Shown here piece by piece: positions 43,100 to 51,425 of a stretch of 64,000 nucleotides of DNA. This DNA is from Sphingomonas taxi. Its GTDB lineage: Bacteria; Pseudomonadota; Alphaproteobacteria; Sphingomonadales; Sphingomonadaceae. The stretch spans positions 178,232 to 242,231 of the forward strand of contig QFQI01000008.1 in the NCBI GenBank assembly GCA_003243195.1. Reading direction: 5' to 3'. How positions within the stretch are numbered: the first letter of the stretch is position 1; each line of letters opens with the position of its first letter. A program made the position numbers and the translations under genes. Under the pieces are notes generated by a model. That model saw nothing but the letters and a program-made list of their open reading frames with translations. It had not been told where the DNA came from and ran no database searches.

Positions 43100-45262
43100 A
43101 TGAATCGCCGCGACTTCGTGTTTTCGTTGACCGCCACGACCGCGCTGTCCTTTTCGTACAATGCGCGGGCGCAGTCGGCCAAACCTCCGGCAGCGCGGAC
43201 GGTGGATGCGGTGGACACCCGGCTCGGCTATACGCTGCGCGATCCCTATCGCTGGATGGAGGATTCCAAGGACCCCGATTGGGAGCCGTGGATGCGCGCG
43301 CAGGGCGCCTATGCGCGGCGCACGCTCGACGCGCTGCCCGACCATGATGCGCTGCTGCGACGGATCGGCGAACTGACCGGCGACCTGCCGATCGCGTCGC
43401 GGGTGCAGCGCACGGGCGCCGCCACGTTCGTGGAATTCCGCCCGAGCGGCGCCAGCGTGCCGAAACTCTACGTCATCGAGCGGCCCGGCGCGGAGAAGAA
43501 GCTGCTCGTCGATCCGGAGGCCGTAAAGGACGCCGGCGGCGCGCACATGAGTCTCGACTGGTGGCGCGCGTCCGACGATGGCGCGCTGGTCGCCTATGGC
43601 CTGTCGCCGGCCGGATCGGAGGAGTCGGTCGCGCGCGTGCTGCGCGTCGCCGACGGCACGCACTTCCCGGAGGCGATCGACCGTGCGCGCTTCGCCAGCC
43701 CGCAGTGGCTGCCCGACGGATCCGGCTTCTTCTACACGCGCGGCCGCGAAGGCGCGGTACGCGGCGCGCCCGACTATCTGCTCAACACCGTCGCCTGGCT
43801 CCATCGGCTCGGCACCGATCCGCGACAGGACGTGCGGATCGCGGGCGGGGGGGATACGTTCGACGGCTATACGCTGCTGCCGATCGACTTCCCCTTCCTT
43901 GTGGTCACGCCGGGATCGGACATGGCGCTGCTGCTGCCATTTGGGGGCGTGCGGCGCGAGAATGCGCTGCTCGCCGCGCCGCTGGCGGAGGCGATGACCG
44001 GGCGGGCGCGCTGGCGCGCGGTCGCGCGGCTGGAGGATCAGGTCACCAGCTTCGCGCTGCGCGGGCGCGACGTCTATCTCGTGTCCGAAAAGGACGCGCC
44101 GCTCGGACGCGTGCTTCGGACGTCGGCGGCCGCCCCTGATCTCGCCCGCGCCGAACTCGTCGTTCCGGAGGCGAAGACGCCGATCGAGACGGCCGACGCC
44201 GGACTGGTCGCGACGCGCGACGGCGTGTATTTCGCGCGACAGAATGGCGGGCCGATGACGCTTCACCGCCTCGCGCCCGATGGGCGGGTGACCGACATCG
44301 CAATGCCCTTCGACGCCGGCATCTACGGGCTGTTCGGATCGACCGACCAGGACGGCGTCGACGTGCGCATGGCGGGTTGGGTCGAGCCGGTCGCGATCTA
44401 CCGTTACCAGCCCGACGGGCGGCTCGCCGACACCGGGCTGAGCTCGCGCCCGAGCTTCTCGACCGCGCCGTACGAGTCGGTGCGGCTGATCGCCACCGCG
44501 CGCGACGGCACCAGGGTGCCGGTGTCGATCATCGCCAAGCGCGGGCTAAAGCGCGACGGCTCCGCACCCGCTTTGGGGCAATGCTATTCCAGCTACGGCA
44601 TCTCGGCGTCGCCGATCTTCTCGCCGCGCTCGATCGCCTTCCTTGAGCGCGGTGGCGTGATGTTCGAGGTGCATGCCCGGGGCGGCGGCGAATTTGGATC
44701 GCCATGGTGGCGCGCCGGGCAAAAGGCCAACAAGGCCAATACCTGGCGCGACTTCATCGACGGGTGCGCGGCAGTGGTGAAGGCGGGCTGGACCTCGCCC
44801 GCGCGGTTGACGATCATGGGCACCTCGGCGGGCGGGATCGCGGTCGGCAATGCGCTGGTGGAGCAGCCGGACCTGTTCGCCGGCGCGATCGACAACGTGG
44901 GCTGGACCAACACCTCGCGCGCGGGCGTGGAGCAGAACAGCGCGCCCAACTTCCCCGAATTCGGCGATCCATCCAACGACGGCGAATTTCGCGGGCTGGT
45001 GGCGATGGACGCCTATCAGAAGATCAGGGACGGCGTGCGCTACCCCGCGGTGCTGGCAATGACCGGGATGACCGACCCGCGCGTCGCGCCCTGGCAGCCG
45101 TCGAAGTTCGCCGCGCGGCTGCAGCGCGCCTCGGCGGGCGGCCCGGTGCTGCTGCGCGTCGACTTCGACGCCGGTCACGGCCTCGGCTCGACCCGCCAGC
45201 AGGCCGACGCGCAATGGGCCGATATCTTCGCCTTCGTGCTGGCGCAGCGGCGCACGGGATAG
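43100..45262 (+). CDS. Prolyl oligopeptidase-family serine peptidase (S9), probable Tat substrate
   Basis: This 720-residue protein has a beta-propeller (about 70-430) and a C-terminal hydrolase domain with the catalytic triad S576 (GTSAGG), D659 (MTGMTDPRV) and H693 (DAGHGLGS). The N terminus MNRRDFVFSLTATTALSFSY has a twin-arginine motif and hydrophobic core, so it is probably exported folded to the periplasm. It cleaves short peptides, often after proline, and may process glycopeptide or dipeptide substrates of the locus. It is convergent with the ScfR-type regulator, 24 bp away. Confidence 0.92.
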   Translation: MNRRDFVFSLTATTALSFSYNARAQSAKPPAARTVDAVDTRLGYTLRDPYRWMEDSKDPDWEPWMRAQGAYARRTLDALPDHDALLRRIGELTGDLPIASRVQRTGAATFVEFRPSGASVPKLYVIERPGAEKKLLVDPEAVKDAGGAHMSLDWWRASDDGALVAYGLSPAGSEESVARVLRVADGTHFPEAIDRARFASPQWLPDGSGFFYTRGREGAVRGAPDYLLNTVAWLHRLGTDPRQDVRIAGGGDTFDGYTLLPIDFPFLVVTPGSDMALLLPFGGVRRENALLAAPLAEAMTGRARWRAVARLEDQVTSFALRGRDVYLVSEKDAPLGRVLRTSAAAPDLARAELVVPEAKTPIETADAGLVATRDGVYFARQNGGPMTLHRLAPDGRVTDIAMPFDAGIYGLFGSTDQDGVDVRMAGWVEPVAIYRYQPDGRLADTGLSSRPSFSTAPYESVRLIATARDGTRVPVSIIAKRGLKRDGSAPALGQCYSSYGISASPIFSPRSIAFLERGGVMFEVHARGGGEFGSPWWRAGQKANKANTWRDFIDGCAAVVKAGWTSPARLTIMGTSAGGIAVGNALVEQPDLFAGAIDNVGWTNTSRAGVEQNSAPNFPEFGDPSNDGEFRGLVAMDAYQKIRDGVRYPAVLAMTGMTDPRVAPWQPSKFAARLQRASAGGPVLLRVDFDAGHGLGSTRQQADAQWADIFAFVLAQRRTG

Positions 45263-45286
45263 CGGCCGCCGACACGGATGGTGGCC

Positions 45287-46693
45287 TCAGGCGATATCGT
45301 CCGCGAAGCCGAACGGCGCCCGGCGCCGGTGATAATCGTCCGGCAGGATCTGCCGCCCGATCGGCGGCACCGCGCGCGCGGCACACTGGTCCCGCTGGCA
45401 GAGCGCGCAGGTGAGGCCGATCGGGGTGAAATCCGCCGGCGCGGGCGGCGGCAGCCCCTTGGTATAGATCAGGCGATCCGCATGCTCCGCCGCGCATCCC
45501 AGCGCCACCGCTTGCCGGACGACCGGCGCGCGCCACCCGCCGCCCCCCGTCGTCACCAGCCGCGCGATCGAGAAGAAGCGCTGCCCATCCGGCAGTTCGA
45601 GCCATTGCGTGACGACGTCCCCCTGCGTGCGGAAAACGTCGTGAACCGACCATAACGGGCACCCGCCGCCATGCCGTGCGAACGGGAATCCGGCTCCGTC
45701 CAGCCGCCGGGAGACGTTGCCGGCCGCATCCACCCGCACGAAGAAGAACGGCGTCCGCTCCTGTCCCGGCCGTTGCAGCGTCGTCAACCGTTGCGCGGCA
45801 TGCTCGAAGCTCGTCCCGAACAGGCGGGCGAGCGCCTCGACGTCATACGCCCGGTCATCGGCGGCCTTCGCGAAGGCCGGATAGGGCATCAGGATCGCGG
45901 CCGCCGCATATTCGGCAAGCGCACGCCGTGCGAGCCGCCGGCCATTTTCGGTCGCGAGCGGCGCACCCTCCAGCGCCTCGTCCAGCGCGTTGCGCAGTTC
46001 CAGATAGACGATCTGAAGCGCGAGTTGGAAGGTCCGCGCCTCCCGGTCCAGCGCCTCGTCCAGGTGGATGGCGCGATTGTGCGGATCGTGGCGCCGGATC
46101 ATCCCCATCATCACGGAGCCGGGCAGGGTGCGGACCCTCAGTCGATGCCGGGCGGTGATATAGGCCGCTATGTCGTCGTGCCCGCCCAGCGCGCCGGCGA
46201 TCCGTTCCCCCGCGTCGTCCAGCGCGGGGAAGTTGTTGCGTCGCATCGCGAGGAAGCGCCGGACTTCGGCCACCGCGTCGGTTTCGCCCTCCTCGCCCGT
46301 CGCACCGCGATTGGCCAGTGCGGTCTGCTCCTCGCGGTAGGCGGTGTGGAGCCGCAGCAGGGCTTCCGCGATGCCGGGGAAGTTCGTCGCCACGTCCGCG
46401 GCCTGCAACGCCGGCAGGTCGATGTCCGCGAACAGCGGATCCTTCAGCGCGGCCTGAAGCCGCCGGGCCGTTTCCTCGCCGCCGTCGCCGGCGAAATCGG
46501 CCATGTCGATCCGGTAGGTGCGGGCGAGACGCAGCAGGATGTCCGCCGTGAGCGGCCGCTGGTTGCTCTCCAGCAGCGACACATAGGAAACCGACACACC
46601 AAGGTCCGCCGCCATGCCCGGCTGTGTAAGACCGAGATCGCGCCGCAGCCGCCGTAGTCGTGGCCCCATATAGGCCGCGCGTTCACCCGCCAT
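45287..46693 (-). CDS. ScfR/RamB-type XRE-family regulator of the glyoxylate shunt
   Basis: This 468-residue regulator has an N-terminal XRE helix-turn-helix (about 10-65, LGLTQPGMAADLGVSVSYVS), a central IrrE/ImmA-like domain and the C-terminal short-chain-fatty-acid-regulator domain with a cysteine cluster (CALCQRDQC). In the central domain the peptidase His of the family (FQLAHQ) is Leu here (FQLALQIVYLE), so metallopeptidase activity is unlikely. It is divergent from aceA, and three TGTAAAG-type half-sites lie between them. Related proteins control isocitrate lyase and acetate use. Confidence 0.88.
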   Translation of the reverse strand: MAGERAAYMGPRLRRLRRDLGLTQPGMAADLGVSVSYVSLLESNQRPLTADILLRLARTYRIDMADFAGDGGEETARRLQAALKDPLFADIDLPALQAADVATNFPGIAEALLRLHTAYREEQTALANRGATGEEGETDAVAEVRRFLAMRRNNFPALDDAGERIAGALGGHDDIAAYITARHRLRVRTLPGSVMMGMIRRHDPHNRAIHLDEALDREARTFQLALQIVYLELRNALDEALEGAPLATENGRRLARRALAEYAAAAILMPYPAFAKAADDRAYDVEALARLFGTSFEHAAQRLTTLQRPGQERTPFFFVRVDAAGNVSRRLDGAGFPFARHGGGCPLWSVHDVFRTQGDVVTQWLELPDGQRFFSIARLVTTGGGGWRAPVVRQAVALGCAAEHADRLIYTKGLPPPAPADFTPIGLTCALCQRDQCAARAVPPIGRQILPDDYHRRRAPFGFADDIA

Positions 46694-46705
46694 CCTCGCC
46701 CATCC

Positions 46706-46744
46706 TGTAAAGTCCCCACAGCTTTACAAGAATGCGTTGTAAAG
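46706..46744. promoter_or_regulatory. Triple half-site operator between the ScfR-type regulator and aceA
   Basis: TGTAAAG (46706-46712), CTTTACA (46722-46728) and TGTAAAG (46738-46744) alternate in orientation at a strict 16-bp period. The second and third extend to a perfect 8-bp inverted repeat, CTTTACAA-N7-TTGTAAAG. The cluster begins 12 bp upstream of the regulator start, so it is probably its autoregulatory and aceA control site. Confidence 0.6.
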
Positions 46745-46831
46745 GTCCACAACTCGACCGTGCGCCCCCTCCGCCAGCGGCGTGGCGGGCGTTAGTCCGG
46801 CTGTATCGCACCGTTGTGGGGATGAACGCAC

Positions 46832-48424
46832 ATGACCTATGCCACCCAAGTTTCCGACGCCGCGCGCGTCATCGCCGACGCCGGGTCGAGCTGGAGCAGC
46901 ATCGACGCCGAAGCGGTCGCGCGCATGCAGCTTCAGAACCGCTTCAACACCGGGATCGACATCGCGCGCTACACCGCCAGGATCATGCGCGAGGATATGG
47001 CCGCCTATGACGCGGATCCCGCCAACTACACCCAATCGCTCGGCTGCTGGCACGGCTTCATCGGGCAGCAGAAGCTGATTTCGATCAAGAAGCATTTCGG
47101 CACCACCAAGCGGCGCTATCTCTACCTGTCGGGCTGGATGATCGCCGCGCTACGCTCCGACTTCGGTCCGCTGCCCGACCAGTCGATGCATGAGAAGACC
47201 AGCGTTCCCGCGCTGATCGAGGAGCTCTACACCTTCCTGAAGCAGGCCGACGCGCGCGAGCTGGGCATGATCTTCCGCAGCATCGACATGGCGCGCGCCG
47301 CCGGCGACGCCGCGAAGGAGGCCGAGCTGATCGCGTCGGTCGACAACTACCAGACGCATGTCGTGCCGATCATTGCCGATATCGACGCGGGCTTCGGCAA
47401 TGCGGAGGCGACCTACCTGCTGGCCAGGAAGATGATCGAGGCGGGCGCCTGCGCGCTCCAGATCGAGAACCAGGTGTCCGACGAGAAGCAGTGCGGCCAT
47501 CAGGACGGCAAGGTGACCGTGCCGCACGAGGACTTCATCGCCAAGATCCGCGCCTGCCGCTACGCGTTCCTGGAGCTGGGCGTGAAGGACGGCATCATCG
47601 TCGCCCGCACGGACTCGCTCGGCGCCGGCCTGACCAAGCAGATCGCGTTCAGCCGCGAGCCGGGCGACATCGGCGACCAGTATAATGCCTTCCTCGATTG
47701 CGAGGAGGTCACCGACCTTGCGAACCTGCGCGGCGACGTCGTGATCGAGCGCGACGGCCGGCTCGTCCGTCCCAAGCGCCTGCCGTCCAACCTCTTCCAG
47801 TTCAAGGAAGGCACGGGGGCCGATCGCTGCGTGCTCGACTGCATCACCTCGCTCCAGAACGGCGCCGACCTGCTGTGGATCGAGACGGAAAAGCCGCACA
47901 TCGAGCAGATCGCCTCCATGGTGGATCGCATCCGCGAGGTCGTGCCTGATGCTAAGCTCGTCTACAACAACAGCCCCAGCTTCAACTGGACGCTGAACTT
48001 CCGTCAGCAGGTGTACGATGCCTGGCTGGCGGCGGGCAGGGACGTGTCGCCCTATGAGCGCAGCGCGCTGATGAGCGTGATCTACGACAATACCGAGCTG
48101 GCGGCGGAGGCCGACGAGAAGATCCGCACCTTCCAGAAGGATGCGGCGGCGCGCGCCGGCATCTTCCACCATCTGATCACCTTGCCGACCTATCATACGG
48201 CGGCGCTCAGCACCGACAATCTGGCCAAGGAATATTTCGGCGCGGCCGGGATGCTCGGATATGTCGCCGGGGTGCAGCGCAAGGAGATCCGCGAGGGTAT
48301 CGCCTGCGTGCGGCACCAGAACATGTCCGGCTCCGACATTGGCGACGACCACAAGGAGTATTTCGCCGGTGAGGCCGCGCTGAAGGCCGGCGGCGTCCAC
48401 AACACGATGAACCAGTTCGCCTGA
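46832..48424 (+). CDS. aceA: Isocitrate lyase
   Basis: This 530-residue enzyme of the long Pseudomonas-type isocitrate lyase class splits isocitrate to glyoxylate and succinate. The catalytic motif appears as KQCGH (C221) in place of the usual KKCGH. ADIDAGFGN supplies metal-binding acids, and the C-terminal NMSGSDIGDDHKEYF is typical of the long class. With glcB it forms the glyoxylate shunt needed for growth on acetyl-CoA sources such as the fatty-acyl substrates of this window. No strong Shine-Dalgarno sequence precedes the ATG at 46832. Confidence 0.95.
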   Translation: MTYATQVSDAARVIADAGSSWSSIDAEAVARMQLQNRFNTGIDIARYTARIMREDMAAYDADPANYTQSLGCWHGFIGQQKLISIKKHFGTTKRRYLYLSGWMIAALRSDFGPLPDQSMHEKTSVPALIEELYTFLKQADARELGMIFRSIDMARAAGDAAKEAELIASVDNYQTHVVPIIADIDAGFGNAEATYLLARKMIEAGACALQIENQVSDEKQCGHQDGKVTVPHEDFIAKIRACRYAFLELGVKDGIIVARTDSLGAGLTKQIAFSREPGDIGDQYNAFLDCEEVTDLANLRGDVVIERDGRLVRPKRLPSNLFQFKEGTGADRCVLDCITSLQNGADLLWIETEKPHIEQIASMVDRIREVVPDAKLVYNNSPSFNWTLNFRQQVYDAWLAAGRDVSPYERSALMSVIYDNTELAAEADEKIRTFQKDAAARAGIFHHLITLPTYHTAALSTDNLAKEYFGAAGMLGYVAGVQRKEIREGIACVRHQNMSGSDIGDDHKEYFAGEAALKAGGVHNTMNQFA

Positions 48425-48452
48425 CCGCGACGATCGAGGAAGGATGACGATC

Positions 48453-48629
48453 ATGACCGCAATCACCGAGACGCGAACCCCCGAGCCGGCCCGAGCACGC
48501 CCGGTCTTCTCCACGGAGGACGCCACGCTGTTGAGGACCGCCGTGCTCCACTATCTGAAGGCGATCGAGGACCAGCCGGAATCGATCAAATACTCGAACC
48601 TTTACCACAGGCTCGGCCGCCTCGGCTGA
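48453..48629 (+). CDS. Small conserved-looking protein between aceA and glcB
   Basis: A 58-residue ORF starts 28 bases after the aceA stop. GAGGAAGG ends 9 bases before the ATG at 48453, which favours this start over an ATG at 48444 that touches the ribosome site. A disordered N-terminal third is followed by a helical segment LLRTAVLHYLKAIEDQPESI and ends YHRLGRLG. No family is recognised. Co-expression with aceA is likely, and a regulatory or stabilising role is possible but unproven. Confidence 0.65.
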   Translation: MTAITETRTPEPARARPVFSTEDATLLRTAVLHYLKAIEDQPESIKYSNLYHRLGRLG

Positions 48630-48654
48630 GGCGGGCCTGAGGAAAGGAACAGCC

Positions 48655-48689
48655 GGCCTCTGTTCGCCGCCGCATGGTGGACAGAGGCC
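48655..48689 (+). terminator. Hairpin 1 between aceA and glcB
   Basis: GGCCTCTGT (48655-48663) pairs perfectly with ACAGAGGCC (48681-48689) across a 17-base loop. It lies 26 bases after the small ORF. There is no U tract, so it may attenuate or stabilise the aceA message rather than terminate it. Confidence 0.45.
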
Positions 48690-48697
48690 ATCGGTTC

Positions 48698-48726
48698 ATC
48701 GCCATCTTCCGGTTGAGGATGGCGAT
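48698..48726. promoter_or_regulatory. Inverted repeat ATCGCCATC/GATGGCGAT before glcB
   Basis: Perfect 9-bp arms (48698-48706 and 48718-48726) with an 11-base spacer end 24 bp before the glcB start. It could be an RNA hairpin controlling glcB translation or a protein site. It is unlike the aceA half-sites. Confidence 0.45.
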
Positions 48727-48750
48727 CCGCAGTGCGACCACGGGATAATC

Positions 48751-50928
48751 ATGACGTACGATACGAACCGCGCCGGCCTGTCGGTCGCCGAACCGCTCGC
48801 CCGTTTCATCGAGGAGCAGGCACTGCCCGGCACGGGCCTCGATCCCGCCGCGTTCTGGGCGGGCGCGGCCGCCATCTTCGCCCGCTTCGCGCCGGAGAAT
48901 GCCGCCTTGCTGGCGAAGCGGGACGCGCTTCAGGCCGACATCGACGCCTGGCATCAGGCCCACGCCGGCCGCGGCATCGCCGCGGAACCCTATGCATCCT
49001 TCCTGCGCGACATCGGCTATCTCGTGGACGAGCCGGCGCCCTTTTCGATCTCCACGGCGCAGGTGGACGACGAGATCGCGACCATGGCCGGCCCGCAACT
49101 CGTCGTGCCGATCCTGAACGCGCGCTTCCTGCTCAACGCCGCCAATGCGCGCTGGGGCAGCCTGTACGATGCGCTCTATGGCACCGATGCGTTGCCCGGT
49201 GCGGCGGCACCCGGCAGTTATGACGCGCAGCGCGGCGCGCAGGTCGTCGCACGCGCCAGGCAGTTTCTCGACGAGGCCGCGCCGCTCGCCAGCGGAAGCT
49301 GGGCGGACTGGAGCGGCGGCGAACCCGCGCTGCGCGATCCCGCGCAATGGGTCGGCCGGCGCGGCGAAAGCCTGCTGCTGCGCAACAACGGCCTGCATAT
49401 CGAGATCGTGGTCGATCGCTCGACGCCGATCGGCCGCGACGATCCGGCCGGCATCGCCGACATCGTCCTGGAATCGGCGCTGACGACGATCTGCGACCTT
49501 GAGGATTCGATCGCGGCGGTGGACGCCGCGGACAAGGTCGCCGCCTATGCCAACTGGCTCGGACTGATGCGCGGCGATCTGATCGAGACGTTCGAGAAGG
49601 GCGGCAGGATCGTCGAGCGCGCGCTGGCCCCGGACCGCGAGTGGCGCGCACCGGACGGCACCGCCTTCACGCTTCCCGGGCGCAGCCTGCTGCTGGTGCG
49701 CAACGTCGGCCATCTGATGACGACGCCCGCCGTCCGGCTCGCCAACGGCGATGAGGCGCCCGAAGGGATCCTGGACGGCATCGTCACCAGCCTGATCGCG
49801 CTCCACGATCTCAAGGGCCGCGGGCGCTTCCGCAACAGCAAGGCCGGCTCGGTCTACATCGTGAAGCCCAAGATGCACGGGCCGCAGGAGGCGGATTTCT
49901 CGAACCGCCTCTTCGATGCGATCGAGGATCTTCTGGGGCTTGACCGTCACACGCTGAAGATCGGCGTCATGGACGAGGAGCGGCGGACGTCGGCCAATCT
50001 CGCCGCCTGCATCGATGCGGTGCGCGGGCGCATCGCGTTCATCAACACGGGCTTCCTCGATCGCACCGGCGACGAGATCCATACCTCGATGAAGGCCGGG
50101 GCGATGGTGCGCAAGGAGCAGATGCGCGCGTCGGCGTGGATCCGCGCGTACGAGGCGCGCAACGTCGCGATCGGCCTGTCGTGCGGCCTGTCCGGCAAGG
50201 CGCAGATCGGCAAGGGCATGTGGGCCGCTCCCGATCGCATGGCCGACATGATCGAGCAGAAGATCGGCCACCCGTGTGCCGGCGCCTCCACCGCCTGGGT
50301 GCCGAGTCCGACCGCCGCGACGCTCCACGCCATGCACTATCACGCGGTGGACGTGTTCGCCCGCCAGCGCGAAATCGCCGCCGCGCCGACGCCACCGCTG
50401 GCGGAACTGCTTGCCGTGCCGCTTGCCGATGGCGCCAACTGGTCGGCGGAGGAGATCCGCGCGGAACTCGACAACAATGCGCAGGGCATTCTCGGCTATG
50501 TCGTCCGCTGGATCGACCAGGGCGTCGGCTGTTCGAAGGTGCCGGACATCCATGACGTCGGCCTCATGGAGGATCGCGCGACGCTCCGCATCTCCTCCCA
50601 GCATCTCGCCAACTGGCTGCTCCACGGCGTCTGTTCCGAGGCGGACGTCGACGCCGCGCTGCTGCGGATGGCGGCCAAGGTGGACGCCCAGAATGCGGGT
50701 GACCCGGCGTATCGTCCGATGCTGGTCGGTGGCGCCGGCGTCGGGGCCGCGTTCGAAGCGGCGCGCGCGCTGATCTTCGACGGCGCCGACCAGCCCAACG
50801 GCTACACCGAGCCGCTGCTCCATGCGTTCCGCCAGCGGGTGAAACTGGATGCCGAGCGATTCGATCCGCCGCGCCGGACGCACGAGCGTGACGCGGTTGA
50901 CAGGCTGGAGGTCGCCGGCCGCGCCTAG
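48751..50928 (+). CDS. glcB: Malate synthase G
   Basis: This 725-residue enzyme condenses glyoxylate with acetyl-CoA to malate. Visible landmarks are ICDLEDSIAAVDAADK with the metal-binding Glu/Asp, VKPKMHGPQEAD, IGVMDEERRTSANL, the GKGMWAAPDRMADM segment and NNAQGILGYVVRWIDQGVGCSKVPDIHDV (split here as NNAQGILGYVVRW and IDQGVGCSKVPDIHDV). The C terminus goes on about 25 residues beyond the usual GYTEPLLHAFRQ end, in a charged tail. It is close behind aceA but has its own putative control hairpin. Confidence 0.95.
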   Translation: MTYDTNRAGLSVAEPLARFIEEQALPGTGLDPAAFWAGAAAIFARFAPENAALLAKRDALQADIDAWHQAHAGRGIAAEPYASFLRDIGYLVDEPAPFSISTAQVDDEIATMAGPQLVVPILNARFLLNAANARWGSLYDALYGTDALPGAAAPGSYDAQRGAQVVARARQFLDEAAPLASGSWADWSGGEPALRDPAQWVGRRGESLLLRNNGLHIEIVVDRSTPIGRDDPAGIADIVLESALTTICDLEDSIAAVDAADKVAAYANWLGLMRGDLIETFEKGGRIVERALAPDREWRAPDGTAFTLPGRSLLLVRNVGHLMTTPAVRLANGDEAPEGILDGIVTSLIALHDLKGRGRFRNSKAGSVYIVKPKMHGPQEADFSNRLFDAIEDLLGLDRHTLKIGVMDEERRTSANLAACIDAVRGRIAFINTGFLDRTGDEIHTSMKAGAMVRKEQMRASAWIRAYEARNVAIGLSCGLSGKAQIGKGMWAAPDRMADMIEQKIGHPCAGASTAWVPSPTAATLHAMHYHAVDVFARQREIAAAPTPPLAELLAVPLADGANWSAEEIRAELDNNAQGILGYVVRWIDQGVGCSKVPDIHDVGLMEDRATLRISSQHLANWLLHGVCSEADVDAALLRMAAKVDAQNAGDPAYRPMLVGGAGVGAAFEAARALIFDGADQPNGYTEPLLHAFRQRVKLDAERFDPPRRTHERDAVDRLEVAGRA

Positions 50929-51425
50929 CCGGAGCGACCGCCAGGCGGATCGGGCGATCGTCACCATGCCGGCGGAAGCGGGGCGGGCAGGGATGGCGAG
51001 CGCCTGTTCGCGCGCGTCGTCCGGTCGCCGGCCAGCTCCCGTCCGCTCGCCGATCCGCGCCGCGCGACGCCATCGCGGCGATCGCGGCGAGCGTATTCGC
51101 GCCCGTTCCTGACGCCGGCCGCCCCCGATCCGCGCGCGCCGTTCAGATCGACGTGGACAAGCCGCATCTGCCGGGCCAGCATCGGCGCGGCGGATGGCTG
51201 GACGACACGGAGAACCGCGAGAGGATGACGGAGCCGACGAGGCAGACGCGTAAGCGGCAGGCGTGGCGCAGCGGCTGGTCGGCGCTCCGATGAGCGGCGC
51301 CACGACCGTTCCGGTGCGACGGGTTACCCCGCGCTGCCGTATTGCCGCTCCGCAGGCTGCTGTGCGCGGACCGCATCGGCTTCGCATCCACGGACGGCTG
51401 GCGGAACATAGGGGAGAGCGGCGGG
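50929..51425. other. 497-bp gap without a supported gene
   Basis: No reading frame here shows recognisable protein sequence on either strand; the short ORFs are Arg/Pro/Ala-rich products of GC bias. No strong hairpin, promoter or repeat was found. It separates glcB from the lactate genes and may hold the transporter promoter or a decayed gene. Confidence 0.5.
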
